Shown piece after piece: positions 1 to 7,812 of a stretch of 64,000 bases of DNA. The translations under genes and the position numbers were made by a program. Location: assembly GCA_009841265.1 (NCBI GenBank), contig VXMB01000014.1, positions 62,001 to 126,000 on the forward strand. Direction: 5' to 3'. Source of the DNA: Gemmatimonadota bacterium (GTDB lineage: Bacteria > JAAXHH01). The notes under the pieces were generated by a model that was given only the letters and a program-made list of their open reading frames with translations, had not been told where the DNA came from and ran no database searches. Position 1 is the first letter of the stretch; each line of letters begins with the position of its first letter.

Positions 1-979
1 GCCCTAGGACCTCGTACTTGCGGGCGCTCTCCTCCACTTCGTCCCGCCAGCCCGCGCTCACGATGCTGGGCCAGACGGCGTCCTGGCTGTCCTTGCGGAC
101 GTAGAGCACACCGACCTCCTTCGGACCCATGAACCACTTGTGGGCGCTGCCCGTGTAGGCGTCGCAGCCCATATCGGCGAGATCGATCTTCAGGGCGCCG
201 AAGCTCTGGGCGCCGTCCACGACGGAAAACACGCCGCGGGCCCGCGCCGCCGCGCACAGCCTCTTGGCCGGCATGGTAAGCCCGGTGGTGTTGGAGACGT
301 GCGTGAAGGACATGACTTTCGTCGCCGGGGTGTAGGCCCGCTCGAAGGCATCGATGATCTCGTCTTCACTCTGAGGCACCACCGGGACCGACACGTAGTT
401 GATCTTGAAGCCGAAGCGCCTGGCCTTGACCTGCCACGCCTGGTTGTTCGAGGGATGGTTCAGGTCGGACAGCAGCACCTCGTCGCCCGCCCCGAGGTGA
501 TAGCCGGTGCTGATGACGTTGTTGGCCTCGCTCGTGTTCCGTACTAGCGCGATCTCGTCAGGGTGGGCGCCCAGAAGGCGCGCCATCTTCTCGCGCGTCT
601 CCTCTCTGATCTGCCGGTACTTCATGCGGTTGTGGAACGACGCGTCGTAATCCAGGTCGCGGGTGTACTTGAAGACTGATTCCATTACCGGATAGGGCGA
701 TGGGCAGAGGTTCGCGGCGTTCATCAGCGCCAGGTCGTCCCGTAGGAGGAACTGGCTCCGGACCGCGTGCCAGTACCGCTCGTCGCCGGGGTCGGTGCCG
801 GAGATCGCCGTCTCCAGGTCCTGGGGCGCGTCAATCTTCGGCGATGCGGAGGCGGAAGTGCCGTAAACCAGGGCGCCGCCCGCGGCGATCCCCCCGGCCA
901 GCCGTTTCATGAACGATCGGCGGGACACCTGCCACGCCGATTCCGGTATGCTCTCTATTTCATAGTCGTTCTGGATCAT
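1..979 (-). CDS. Tat-exported class V PLP aminotransferase (isopenicillin N epimerase-like), 3' end outside window
   Basis: Partial gene whose C-terminus runs off the left edge; 326 codons are visible. I translated it from an ATG at 979 with a perfect GGAGG site at 985-990. The N-terminus carries a twin-arginine signal (SRRSFMK, about residues 19-25) followed by a hydrophobic Ala/Gly stretch, so the enzyme is probably exported folded through Tat. The body has class V aminotransferase landmarks: the DGAQSFG segment and the SAHKW motif whose Lys should bind PLP. Such Tat-linked proteins are usually annotated as aminotransferase, cysteine desulfurase-like or isopenicillin N epimerase-like; the real substrate is unknown. 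Family assignment is firm, specific reaction is not. Confidence 0.85.
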   Translation of the reverse strand, partial: MIQNDYEIESIPESAWQVSRRSFMKRLAGGIAAGGALVYGTSASASPKIDAPQDLETAISGTDPGDERYWHAVRSQFLLRDDLALMNAANLCPSPYPVMESVFKYTRDLDYDASFHNRMKYRQIREETREKMARLLGAHPDEIALVRNTSEANNVISTGYHLGAGDEVLLSDLNHPSNNQAWQVKARRFGFKINYVSVPVVPQSEDEIIDAFERAYTPATKVMSFTHVSNTTGLTMPAKRLCAAARARGVFSVVDGAQSFGALKIDLADMGCDAYTGSAHKWFMGPKEVGVLYVRKDSQDAVWPSIVSAGWRDEVEESARKYEVLG

Positions 980-1012
980 CCTAAACCTCCGGATGTGGGG
1001 TATTGGTCCAGG

Positions 1013-1840
1013 CTAGAAGTCGATCGCGAGTCCGAAATGGGCCGTAATGAGATCGGTGGTCGACTTGGTGATGTTGAGTTCGGCCGAACCCGCCCTGCGG
1101 ACGATATCTCCCCGCTTCAGGTAGTCGGCTTCGGAACCGTCATGGTAGCGCATCCTGAGTTCCAGTGAAACGGACCGAAGGGTGCGGTTCCGCGGCGTCC
1201 GGTCTTCGCCGCCGCTCCATACTTCGATCAGGACTCCGCCGCCTACGCCCTTGGTAAAGGCGAAGTCATCGAGGTTCGTGGAACTGGCGATATCCTCGCC
1301 GCTGAACCGGGGAAGATCCTCGATCGTCGTGCTGGTAAAAAGATAGTGGAAACCCACGACGCCTTCTACGTAGAAACGTAGCGGAGCGGGATAGGTCTGC
1401 AGACGGAGAAAGGCGTTCATCGAAAAGATGTTGTTCTCGGTAACCACGCCGACAAGGACATCGGGGATCGTCAGGCTGAATTGCTCGGTGCGCCGCTCGT
1501 GGCCGTAGATCATATAGCCCAGGTCCAGGCCGATCACGGCGGGCGTACGGGGAATCATGTAGCCCACGTATCCCGATATGCCGATACCCGGGTTCTTGAC
1601 GTTTTCACCGAACTCGCCCGTCGGGAATCCGCCGAGGATGCCGAATCCGGTGATGACGATGGGAGGCACGTCCACGACCTCCGCGTCCTGCGCGTTGGCC
1701 GGGGCCGTCCGCGCCAGGACGACCAGGACGGCCATGACGGTCAGGGCTGCCATGTACGCGGGGTACGTTGCGCGCCGGTAAATTCGACGGCCGATGCGGT
1801 TTGATATGCGGCTGGATATGCGGCTGGATATACATTGCAT
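1013..1840 (-). CDS. Predicted outer-membrane beta-barrel protein
   Basis: About 275 residues from the ATG at 1840; an in-frame ATG at 1753 is an alternative. The open frame extends further upstream, but that part overlaps the acetyltransferase gene and reads as low-complexity Arg/Pro sequence, so I trimmed it. A hydrophobic signal segment ends in ANAQ near residue 50. The mature part has alternating aromatic/polar strands (VGYMIPRTPAVIGLDLGYMIYG, shortened: YVGYM...LGYMIYG) and ends in an aromatic residue (AIDF), as many outer-membrane barrels do. No enzymatic motif is seen. The DNA coding for the N-terminus contains a short repeated GGCTGGATATGC unit that gives an Arg/Ile/Ser-rich start. 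Function unknown. Confidence 0.6.
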   Translation of the reverse strand: MQCISSRISSRISNRIGRRIYRRATYPAYMAALTVMAVLVVLARTAPANAQDAEVVDVPPIVITGFGILGGFPTGEFGENVKNPGIGISGYVGYMIPRTPAVIGLDLGYMIYGHERRTEQFSLTIPDVLVGVVTENNIFSMNAFLRLQTYPAPLRFYVEGVVGFHYLFTSTTIEDLPRFSGEDIASSTNLDDFAFTKGVGGGVLIEVWSGGEDRTPRNRTLRSVSLELRMRYHDGSEADYLKRGDIVRRAGSAELNITKSTTDLITAHFGLAIDF

Positions 1841-1931
1841 AAGGTAAGTCCGTGTCGAAGGTTTTGGTTTGCGTGCGGTTGTTCGCGCTATTCCGATCGG
1901 TCGTCGCGGAACGACCGAGCCAATCACGGGT

Positions 1932-2465
1932 TCAGGACGGTAGTTCCCCGACTTTCGCGAACACGGCGGACCAGCGCAAACGGTGGCTGTCCTCGATATA
2001 GTCGGGAATGAACCCCAGTCCGAGATAGGTCTTGACGGCCGGCACACGGAAATCGTCCGTACCCAGAAATGCGGTCGCGTAGCCACGCTCCCGCATGTAA
2101 TGGAGCACGGCCAGGGTAACGAGTCGGCCCAGTCCCCTTCCGCGGTGGGCCGGTTTCGCGCATACCATGTGAACCTGCGCGGCGCTTATCCCCTCGGGCT
2201 GGACGTCATAGGCGCAGGCCGTGGCCACGGCTACCCCCGATCGTGTTGCGAAGAAACACCCGTCCGCCATGAACGGTTCCGTTTCCGTCAGCTCTTTGCG
2301 GCACTTCTCCGCCGTCCAGTCCGTCCCGATGCCCGTGTTCATGATCTCGGACCAGGCGGCTTCGTCGCCGGGCCGGTAGGTCCTCAGCGCATACCCGTCC
2401 GGCACGCTGATTTCCGGCAGGTCTTCCAGGACGGGGCGCATCATCCGGAGTTGCTGTTCAGGCAT
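1932..2465 (-). CDS. GNAT-family N-acetyltransferase
   Basis: A 177-residue protein with the GNAT fold pattern. It has a central strand AAQVHMVCAKPAHRGRGLG, in which RGRGLG (about residues 127-132) is the acetyl-CoA pyrophosphate-binding loop of motif A, followed by helix RLVTLAVLHYMRERG and a C-terminal strand with AVKTYLGLGFIPDY that matches motif B. The acceptor substrate cannot be told from sequence. It lies 15 bp downstream of the TIM-barrel isomerase gene on the same strand, so the two are likely cotranscribed. A second in-frame start (MRPVLEDL) eight residues in is possible. Confidence 0.85.
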   Translation of the reverse strand: MPEQQLRMMRPVLEDLPEISVPDGYALRTYRPGDEAAWSEIMNTGIGTDWTAEKCRKELTETEPFMADGCFFATRSGVAVATACAYDVQPEGISAAQVHMVCAKPAHRGRGLGRLVTLAVLHYMRERGYATAFLGTDDFRVPAVKTYLGLGFIPDYIEDSHRLRWSAVFAKVGELPS

Positions 2466-2479
2466 GGACGCCCCGCCTT

Positions 2480-3247
2480 CTACACGTCACACCCGACACT
2501 CCGCAGGTGCGCCACCGAATCCGCCACGCGCCGGCAGGTCTCGTCTTCGTTGAGCGATTCCCCTTCCACGCCTTCGATTTCCATGGTGAACGGTCCGTGG
2601 AACCCGTGGGCGTTCAGCCGGTCGAAAACCTTCTTGAAATCGACGATGCCCTCGCCGAATGTAGGAAAGCACCAGGTCTTGTATTGGCCGTCGGTATCCT
2701 TGAGATGCATGCTGCCGATGTAGTCGATGACCTTTTCCATTTCGTCGACGTGGTCCACGTCCCGGTTGTAGTAGTGTATGTTGGCCGTGTCGTAGTTCAC
2801 GCGGACGTTGGGATGGTCTACGCCGCGCATGGTCTCCATGGCTACGGCCGCGTTGGTGATCAGGTCGGGATGGGTTTCCATGCCGATGGTGATCCCGTAT
2901 TCGGCCGCTTTGGCCCCCGCCCGGTGCAAACGTTCGTAAGCCACGCCCTTGTCCAGTTCCCCGGCCTGTACGCTGACAAAAAGCAGTCCGGCGCCCAGGG
3001 CCGCGGCGGCGTCCAGGTGTGGGGTCAGCCGCGCGTCCACGTCGTCGTACTGGACCTCCACCGGGCACTGCAGGCTGCTGGCCGAAAGGCCGTGATCTTC
3101 GAGCCTGGACTTGACCCCGGCGACCTGGTCCGGCGCGGGTGCGTCGATTTCAACGTGATGAACGCCGATCGTGGGCAGATGGGCATAGGCGGATTCGCTG
3201 AACTTTCCGTAGCTTGCCGTTCGGCACGCAAGCAGATTGGCGGGCAT
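2480..3247 (-). CDS. Sugar phosphate isomerase/epimerase family TIM-barrel protein
   Basis: About 255 residues, with the ATG at 3247 preferred over an in-frame ATG at 3280 because only 3247 has a ribosome site (AAGGA at 3253-3257, five bases away). The sequence matches the xylose isomerase-like AP endonuclease family 2 barrel. Metal-site segments are visible: GMETHPDL, NYDTANIHYY, MHLKDTD and a late TMEIEG Glu. These proteins isomerise or epimerise sugars or inositols, or cleave related metabolites. No neighbouring sugar pathway shows the substrate, so the call stays at family level. It is upstream of, and probably cotranscribed with, the GNAT gene. Confidence 0.85.
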   Translation of the reverse strand: MPANLLACRTASYGKFSESAYAHLPTIGVHHVEIDAPAPDQVAGVKSRLEDHGLSASSLQCPVEVQYDDVDARLTPHLDAAAALGAGLLFVSVQAGELDKGVAYERLHRAGAKAAEYGITIGMETHPDLITNAAVAMETMRGVDHPNVRVNYDTANIHYYNRDVDHVDEMEKVIDYIGSMHLKDTDGQYKTWCFPTFGEGIVDFKKVFDRLNAHGFHGPFTMEIEGVEGESLNEDETCRRVADSVAHLRSVGCDV

Positions 3248-3363
3248 AGAGATCCTTCTTTCGGATTGATCCTTACTCATGGGAAACGGAGCGGACAGGT
3301 ACCGGAATGAATACTGTTCGAAATATAACGGAAGTACAAAGGAGGGTCAAGGTGTCGTAGAGG

Positions 3364-4896
3364 TCAGAAGCCCCGCATTCCCGTTACCCATTTCATCAGG
3401 CCCTCCGCGGGCAGGTCGGGTTTCAGTATGGGCGTCCTTGCTCCCAGGTTACGCAACAGGACCTCGGCAGCCTGGTAACCGCTGCGCACGGCGCTCTCCA
3501 TGGTCGCCGGCCAGCCCGTCTGCACCCAGTCGCCGGCGATGGAGAAATTGGAAAGGGGACTGGTAGGGCCGGGCCGCAGCGCGTCGCAACCGGGCCGTGG
3601 CGCGAAGGTGGCCCGGCCCTCCTTGACGACGATGGCCTTGAGCAGTTTGGCCTGGCGTACGGCGGGCAGGAGGGATTCGAGATCTTCCATGGCCTGATCG
3701 ATGATGACCTGCCGGGGCGTTTTCATCCAGTCGTCGGATGCGCTGACCACGAGGCCGAGATAGGCGCCGCCGTTATCCGCAGAGAAGGTACCGGCGTGCC
3801 GGCTGGACTGGTTGAATATCCACTGTATCCTCCGACCGATCACGGCGGCGTAGCCCAGTTCCGTCACGGGCCGGTCGAACCAGACGTGCACGGCCGTGAT
3901 GGGCGAGACCGACAGCCCGTCCAGCATCGAGAAATAGGGATCCGAGGCCTGGCTTTTAGGAAGCAGCTTGCACAGGACGTCGAAAGGCAGGGCCGAAAGG
4001 TAGGCCTCGGCTTCGACGGACGAACCGTCCTGCAGCGAGATGGAAGCCACCTTGCCGTCGTGGACGGAAATGCCGGTAACCCCCCGGTTGAACACGACGC
4101 GGCCGCCCCGCTGCTCGATGTAGTCTATACAGGGCGCGTAAAGATCTCCCAGCGGAACGGCGGGCAGTCCCACCTCGTATCCGCTGCGATTGAGCAGCAT
4201 GGCCCGGACGGCCGTTCCGACTCCGTAGTCGGCATCGATGTCGTCCAGTTCGTCATTGAGCGCGCTGATCAGGAAGGGTTTCCAGAAGGCTTCGACGGCT
4301 CGATTTGTTGCCCCGTGGGCCTCGAGCCAGTCGGCCATGGAAACCGGAGAAGGCTCCGTGCCGCGCGACGTTGCCGGTGAAGACTCCGCGCCCCGTGACG
4401 CTGCAGAGGCGGGCGCCGTTGCCGAAGCGGAAGCCGCCGCCGGGGCGGTCGCCACGGCCGGCTCGCCGGTTCTCCCTAGTCTCGCAACGTGACGAATCAT
4501 GCCGGCCACGGTACGGACGATGGACAGCTTGTCCAGGATGCCCATGGTTTTTAGCCGCAGGAACGATGGAAACAGGTGGAGGGGCGGGGGGAGCGCCGAG
4601 GGCCCAATGACCGAGACCCGGCTGGACTCGTCGATGAACGGGATGTCCTCGTGGAAATCGATGTGTTCCGCGACGCCGAGGCGCGTGTAAAAGTCGAGGA
4701 GGTTGACGCAGCAGCCCAGGAGCACGTGCTGGCAGTTATCCACCCTTTCGCCGCTCGACGGGTGGATGAAGGAAGTGGCGCGGCCTCCCAGGATCGGACG
4801 CCTTTCGTACAGCTCGACCTGGAAGCCGGCATCGGCCATTGCGACCGCGCCGGCCAGTCCGGCCAGCCCTCCTCCGATGACGATTACCTGGGTCAT
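3364..4896 (-). CDS. hpnE: Hydroxysqualene dehydroxylase (squalene-associated FAD-dependent desaturase)
   Basis: About 510 residues starting at ATG 4896, whose first bases overlap the hpnD stop as ATGA. The N-terminal Rossmann motif VIGGGLAGLAGA binds FAD, followed by ELYERRPILGGRATSF typical of phytoene-desaturase-like amine oxidases. In the HpnC/D/E route this enzyme reduces hydroxysqualene to squalene. An unusual Ala/Ser/Thr/Pro-rich insertion of about 50 residues (roughly 160-210, encoded near 4335-4480) interrupts the body between the RHVARLGRTG and MADWLEAHGA segments; it looks like a repeat-driven loop expansion. The C-terminal SIAGDWVQTGWPATMESA segment completes the FAD site. Identification is strongly supported by the operon. 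Confidence 0.92.
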   Translation of the reverse strand: MTQVIVIGGGLAGLAGAVAMADAGFQVELYERRPILGGRATSFIHPSSGERVDNCQHVLLGCCVNLLDFYTRLGVAEHIDFHEDIPFIDESSRVSVIGPSALPPPLHLFPSFLRLKTMGILDKLSIVRTVAGMIRHVARLGRTGEPAVATAPAAASASATAPASAASRGAESSPATSRGTEPSPVSMADWLEAHGATNRAVEAFWKPFLISALNDELDDIDADYGVGTAVRAMLLNRSGYEVGLPAVPLGDLYAPCIDYIEQRGGRVVFNRGVTGISVHDGKVASISLQDGSSVEAEAYLSALPFDVLCKLLPKSQASDPYFSMLDGLSVSPITAVHVWFDRPVTELGYAAVIGRRIQWIFNQSSRHAGTFSADNGGAYLGLVVSASDDWMKTPRQVIIDQAMEDLESLLPAVRQAKLLKAIVVKEGRATFAPRPGCDALRPGPTSPLSNFSIAGDWVQTGWPATMESAVRSGYQAAEVLLRNLGARTPILKPDLPAEGLMKWVTGMRGF

Positions 4897-5843
4897 ACGC
4901 GTTTTCGGATCAGCGCCCGGGCCGTGATGGAGAGTTTCTTCCACGGAGACAGGCCGATGCGCTGGCTGTAGACGTCGTACTGGCGGCGGGGAATCTCTTC
5001 GAGACACGCCCGGTAGATGCCGATCATCGTCGCCAGGCACGCCCGGCTCGAAGGTTGTACGAGCGGGAGGAGCGGCAGCGCTTCGTCGTAGAAGCTCCTG
5101 GCGCGTTCCACCTGGAAACCCATCAGCCGCCGAAACGGGTCGTTAAACAGTCCGTTCCGCAGGTTCTCCTCCGGGTACCCGAAGGCGTCGAGATCCTCCT
5201 GCGGCAGGTAGACGCGGCCCATCCCGGCGTCTTCCCGGATGTCGCGGAGTATATTGGTCAGTTGAAAGGCGATGCCGCAGGATTCGGCGTACCGCTCGGC
5301 TTCTTCGCCCCGGTAACCGAAGATGCGTATGCACACCAGTCCGACGGCGGAAGCCACGCGGTAGCAGTACTGGTACAGGTCCGCGAAGGTGGCGTATCGT
5401 GTCACGGTAAGGTCCATTTCCGCGCCGTCGATAATGGCGTCGAAGTACGCCCTGGGGATGTCGAACCGCCGCACCGTGTCGCTGAACGCCAGCAACATGC
5501 CGTCTCCGGCCGGCGTTCCGCCCGGTGTCCCGCCAAAGGCACTGTCGTCTCCGTCGTAAGCGCTGTCCAGGATCTCGCGACAGACCTTCAGCAGGGATTG
5601 TCGGTCCGCCGTCCCGGCGTCGCTGGTTTCGGTGGCCGTCCCGGTCTCCCCGGTTGCGCCGTCCGTCCCGGTCTCCCCGGCCTCCTCGTCGACGATATCG
5701 TCACAGTAGCGCATGAAGGCGTAGACCGCGCACATGGCCCGCCTTTTTTCGGCCGGCAGGACGAGGAAAGAATAGTAAAAGTTCTTCGCCCTCGATTTCG
5801 CGACTGCGCGGCAGAAATCATAGGAACGTTCTAGCGAATCCAT
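4893..5843 (-). CDS. hpnD: Presqualene diphosphate synthase
   Basis: A 316-residue trans-isoprenyl diphosphate synthase of the squalene/phytoene synthase family. The first Asp-rich motif is YAFMRYCDDIVDEE (about residues 42-55) and the second is NILRDIREDAGMGRVYLP. It should couple two farnesyl diphosphates into presqualene diphosphate, the first step of bacterial squalene synthesis. Just after the first Asp motif sits a Gly/Thr/Ala-rich insertion of about 30 residues that HpnD proteins normally lack; the DNA has a 27-bp-period repeat there (GTCCCGGTCTCCCCGG at 5638-5653 and 5665-5680). Its start overlaps hpnC by 13 bp and its stop overlaps hpnE, so translation is coupled. Confidence 0.92.
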   Translation of the reverse strand: MDSLERSYDFCRAVAKSRAKNFYYSFLVLPAEKRRAMCAVYAFMRYCDDIVDEEAGETGTDGATGETGTATETSDAGTADRQSLLKVCREILDSAYDGDDSAFGGTPGGTPAGDGMLLAFSDTVRRFDIPRAYFDAIIDGAEMDLTVTRYATFADLYQYCYRVASAVGLVCIRIFGYRGEEAERYAESCGIAFQLTNILRDIREDAGMGRVYLPQEDLDAFGYPEENLRNGLFNDPFRRLMGFQVERARSFYDEALPLLPLVQPSSRACLATMIGIYRACLEEIPRRQYDVYSQRIGLSPWKKLSITARALIRKRV

Positions 5844-6769
5844 AGTCGTTTCAATGCGTATTTAAGAAAAAGACCGGCCTTCCGGGCGGATGACAGGGTG
5901 GGGCGCCGGGACAGCACGTCGAAACGCCGTCTTTCGATCTGGTCCAGCAGGGCGGAACCGCATCGGTTGAACAGTTCGATGTCCAGCCCGACCCTTGCGT
6001 CCACCATCCCGCACAGTCCGAGCCCCTCGTCGAACAGCTTGCGCGTCCGGTTCACCTGGTACGACATCAGTCCCCTGAACCGCTCGTCGACGACTCCGGC
6101 CTCCAGGTCCTCTTCGGTGTACTGGTACCGGTCCAGATCCTCCAGGGGCATGTATATCCGGCCCTTTTCCAGGTCTACCCGCACATCCTGCCAGAAATTG
6201 GCCAGTTGGAGCGCGGTGCACGTGGCGTCGGACAGCAACTGGCGTTCCCTGTCCCGGTAGCCGCACAGGTAGAGCACGAGACGGCCTACGGGATTGGCGG
6301 AGTAACGACAGTATTCGAGCACGTCCGCGTAGGTCCTGTAACGCGTCACGACCTGGTCCTGTCGGAACGCGGTCAGCAGGTCCCTGAACGGGGCAATCGG
6401 TATTTCGAACCGGTCGATCGTTTCCCGGAGTGCGATGAACACCGGATGACGGAATTCGTTATCGTAACAGGCCTGCAATTCGGCGTCCCACCAGTCGAGC
6501 AGCTCGAGGGACAGGCCGGTGTCTCCGGTCTCGTCGGCGAGGTCGTCGGACCACCGGCAGTAGGCGTAGACATGGTAGAAGTGCCGCCGGAGCGTGGTGG
6601 GCAGAAAGGGGGAAACGACGATAAAATTCTCGTAGTGCCGGCGCGCGAGGTGGCTGCAGTACCGGTGTGCGGACTCCAGGGAGTCGTCCCCGGGGCCGGG
6701 CAGCGCGTCGAGCGCGAGATCGTTGAACCGAAGTACGGCTTCCGGCAGATAGTCGGGTAACTGGGACAT
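5831..6769 (-). CDS. hpnC: Hydroxysqualene synthase, squalene synthase HpnC
   Basis: About 312 residues from ATG 6769 (MSQLPDYLPEAV). The frame is open further upstream but that part is the GC-rich repeat at 6781-6906 and is not protein-like. The Asp-rich motifs are YAYCRWSDDLADE and NFWQDVRVDLEKGRIYMP. HpnC converts presqualene diphosphate to hydroxysqualene. It is first in an hpnC-hpnD-hpnE operon with overlapping ends. No squalene-hopene cyclase is in the window, so squalene could feed hopanoids, another cyclic lipid, or be used itself. HpnC versus HpnD is assigned by order and similarity pattern. Confidence 0.9.
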   Translation of the reverse strand: MSQLPDYLPEAVLRFNDLALDALPGPGDDSLESAHRYCSHLARRHYENFIVVSPFLPTTLRRHFYHVYAYCRWSDDLADETGDTGLSLELLDWWDAELQACYDNEFRHPVFIALRETIDRFEIPIAPFRDLLTAFRQDQVVTRYRTYADVLEYCRYSANPVGRLVLYLCGYRDRERQLLSDATCTALQLANFWQDVRVDLEKGRIYMPLEDLDRYQYTEEDLEAGVVDERFRGLMSYQVNRTRKLFDEGLGLCGMVDARVGLDIELFNRCGSALLDQIERRRFDVLSRRPTLSSARKAGLFLKYALKRLWIR

Positions 6770-6780
6770 GAATATGACGC

Positions 6781-6906
6781 GGAAAGACCGTCTGCCGGAC
6801 CGTATTGTCCGCCTGGTCCGCCTGATCTGTCGGCCAGCCTGGACCGCCTGGAACGCGCGGTCCGCGCAGCCCACCTGGTCCGCGCGGACCGCTTAGACCG
6901 CCTGAT
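6781..6906. repeat. Degenerate GC-rich octamer/nonamer repeat upstream of hpnC
   Basis: The intergenic stretch between hpnC and ribB is built from irregularly spaced variants of (A/T)CCGCCTG(G/A), for example TCCGCCTGG, TCCGCCTGA, ACCGCCTGG and ACCGCCTGA, mixed with GGTCCGCGCGGACC-like palindromic units. Spacing is uneven and there are no uniform spacers, so it is not a CRISPR array. It sits exactly where an hpnC promoter would be expected. Confidence 0.65.
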
Positions 6907-6918
6907 TCGCTCGCCGCC

Positions 6919-7566
6919 TTACCCGCCGCTGCAGGCGAATTCCAGTACGAGTTCCTCTTCGAGGCGGTACTCGATGAGGTCCTTGATGGTTGCGATTTTC
7001 AGATGATGCTCGTCGGCGATTTCGACCAACCGGGGAAGACGTGCCATGGAGCCGTCCTCGTCCAGCACCTCGCACAGGACCCCCGCCGGGTAGAGACCGG
7101 CAAGCCGCATCATGTCGACCGTGGCCTCGGTGTGGCCGTCCCTTTCCAGCACGCCGCCATCCCGTGCCTGCAACGGGAAGAGGTGCCCCGGCCGTTCGAA
7201 GTCCTCCGGCGTCGTATCCTGCTCCACGAACAGACGGGCGCTTTTTGCCCGGTCATGGGCGGATATGCCGGACGTCACGCCGTTTATGGCATCCACGGAT
7301 ACCGTGAAGGGCGTGTCCGCTGTCGACGTTTTCCCATCGACCATGATGGGGATGTCCAGCTCTGCAAGCCGCTGTTTCGTGGTGGGCAGACAGATCAACC
7401 CCCGTCCGTGCATCGACATGAAGTTGATGATTTCGGGTGTAACCTTCTCGGCGGCTACCATGAAATCGCCTTCGTTCTCACGGTTTTCGTCATCGATGAC
7501 GATCAGCACCCGTCCTGCTCTCACTTCTTCCACGGCCTCTGGAATGGTGCAGAAATGGGATAACAT
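6919..7566 (-). CDS. ribB: 3,4-dihydroxy-2-butanone 4-phosphate synthase
   Basis: About 215 residues from ATG 7566, which has a strong GAGGGGG ribosome site at 7571-7577. The enzyme makes the four-carbon precursor of the riboflavin xylene ring from ribulose 5-phosphate. Diagnostic motifs are DDENRENEGDF (acidic metal site), SMHGRGLICLP, the DRAKSARLF region, GHLFPLQARDGGVLERDGHTEA and GVLCEVLDEDG. The protein ends without the GTP cyclohydrolase II domain found in RibBA fusions, so it is a stand-alone RibB. Other riboflavin genes are not in the window. I find no FMN riboswitch upstream. The open frame reaches 7692 but the extra part lacks a ribosome site. Confidence 0.93.
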   Translation of the reverse strand: MLSHFCTIPEAVEEVRAGRVLIVIDDENRENEGDFMVAAEKVTPEIINFMSMHGRGLICLPTTKQRLAELDIPIMVDGKTSTADTPFTVSVDAINGVTSGISAHDRAKSARLFVEQDTTPEDFERPGHLFPLQARDGGVLERDGHTEATVDMMRLAGLYPAGVLCEVLDEDGSMARLPRLVEIADEHHLKIATIKDLIEYRLEEELVLEFACSGG

Positions 7567-7689
7567 TTCGCTTACCCCCTCTTCTAAGGTGTAATTAAAT
7601 ACGAGCGGCGCGGTCTCACAATCGGATTCGCAAGTGGATGAGTTTTCAGGAAGAACGCGCCGTCCGCCGTGCCTCGGTGGAAAATTAGA

Positions 7690-7730
7690 CATATGCTCAT
7701 ATGGGGATTATATTCATATCAAATATGAAT
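7690..7730. promoter_or_regulatory. Operator-like palindrome cluster between ribB and the winged-helix STAND gene
   Basis: Two CATATG palindromes lie two bases apart (7690-7695 and 7698-7703). Nine bases on comes a perfect inverted repeat ATTCATAT-CAA-ATATGAAT (7712-7730). The AT-rich block stands out in GC-rich surroundings and lies 83-123 bp upstream of the ATG at 7813 in a divergent promoter region. An operator for the neighbouring OmpR/CadC-type regulator is a reasonable inference but unproven. Confidence 0.5.
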
Positions 7731-7812
7731 TGCATGAGGTCCCCGTGAGTATTCTGTGAGGAACGTATGAATCACCCGTTTTTTTCTTCGAAATCCACCC
7801 ATTGAGCCCCGA

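Noticed and set aside
6781..6906. CRISPR-like array
   Set aside because: The repeat units are 8-9 bp, degenerate and irregularly spaced, with no constant spacers and no cas genes in the window.
7567..7689. FMN riboswitch ahead of ribB
   Set aside because: The conserved FMN aptamer core segments are not present in the leader.
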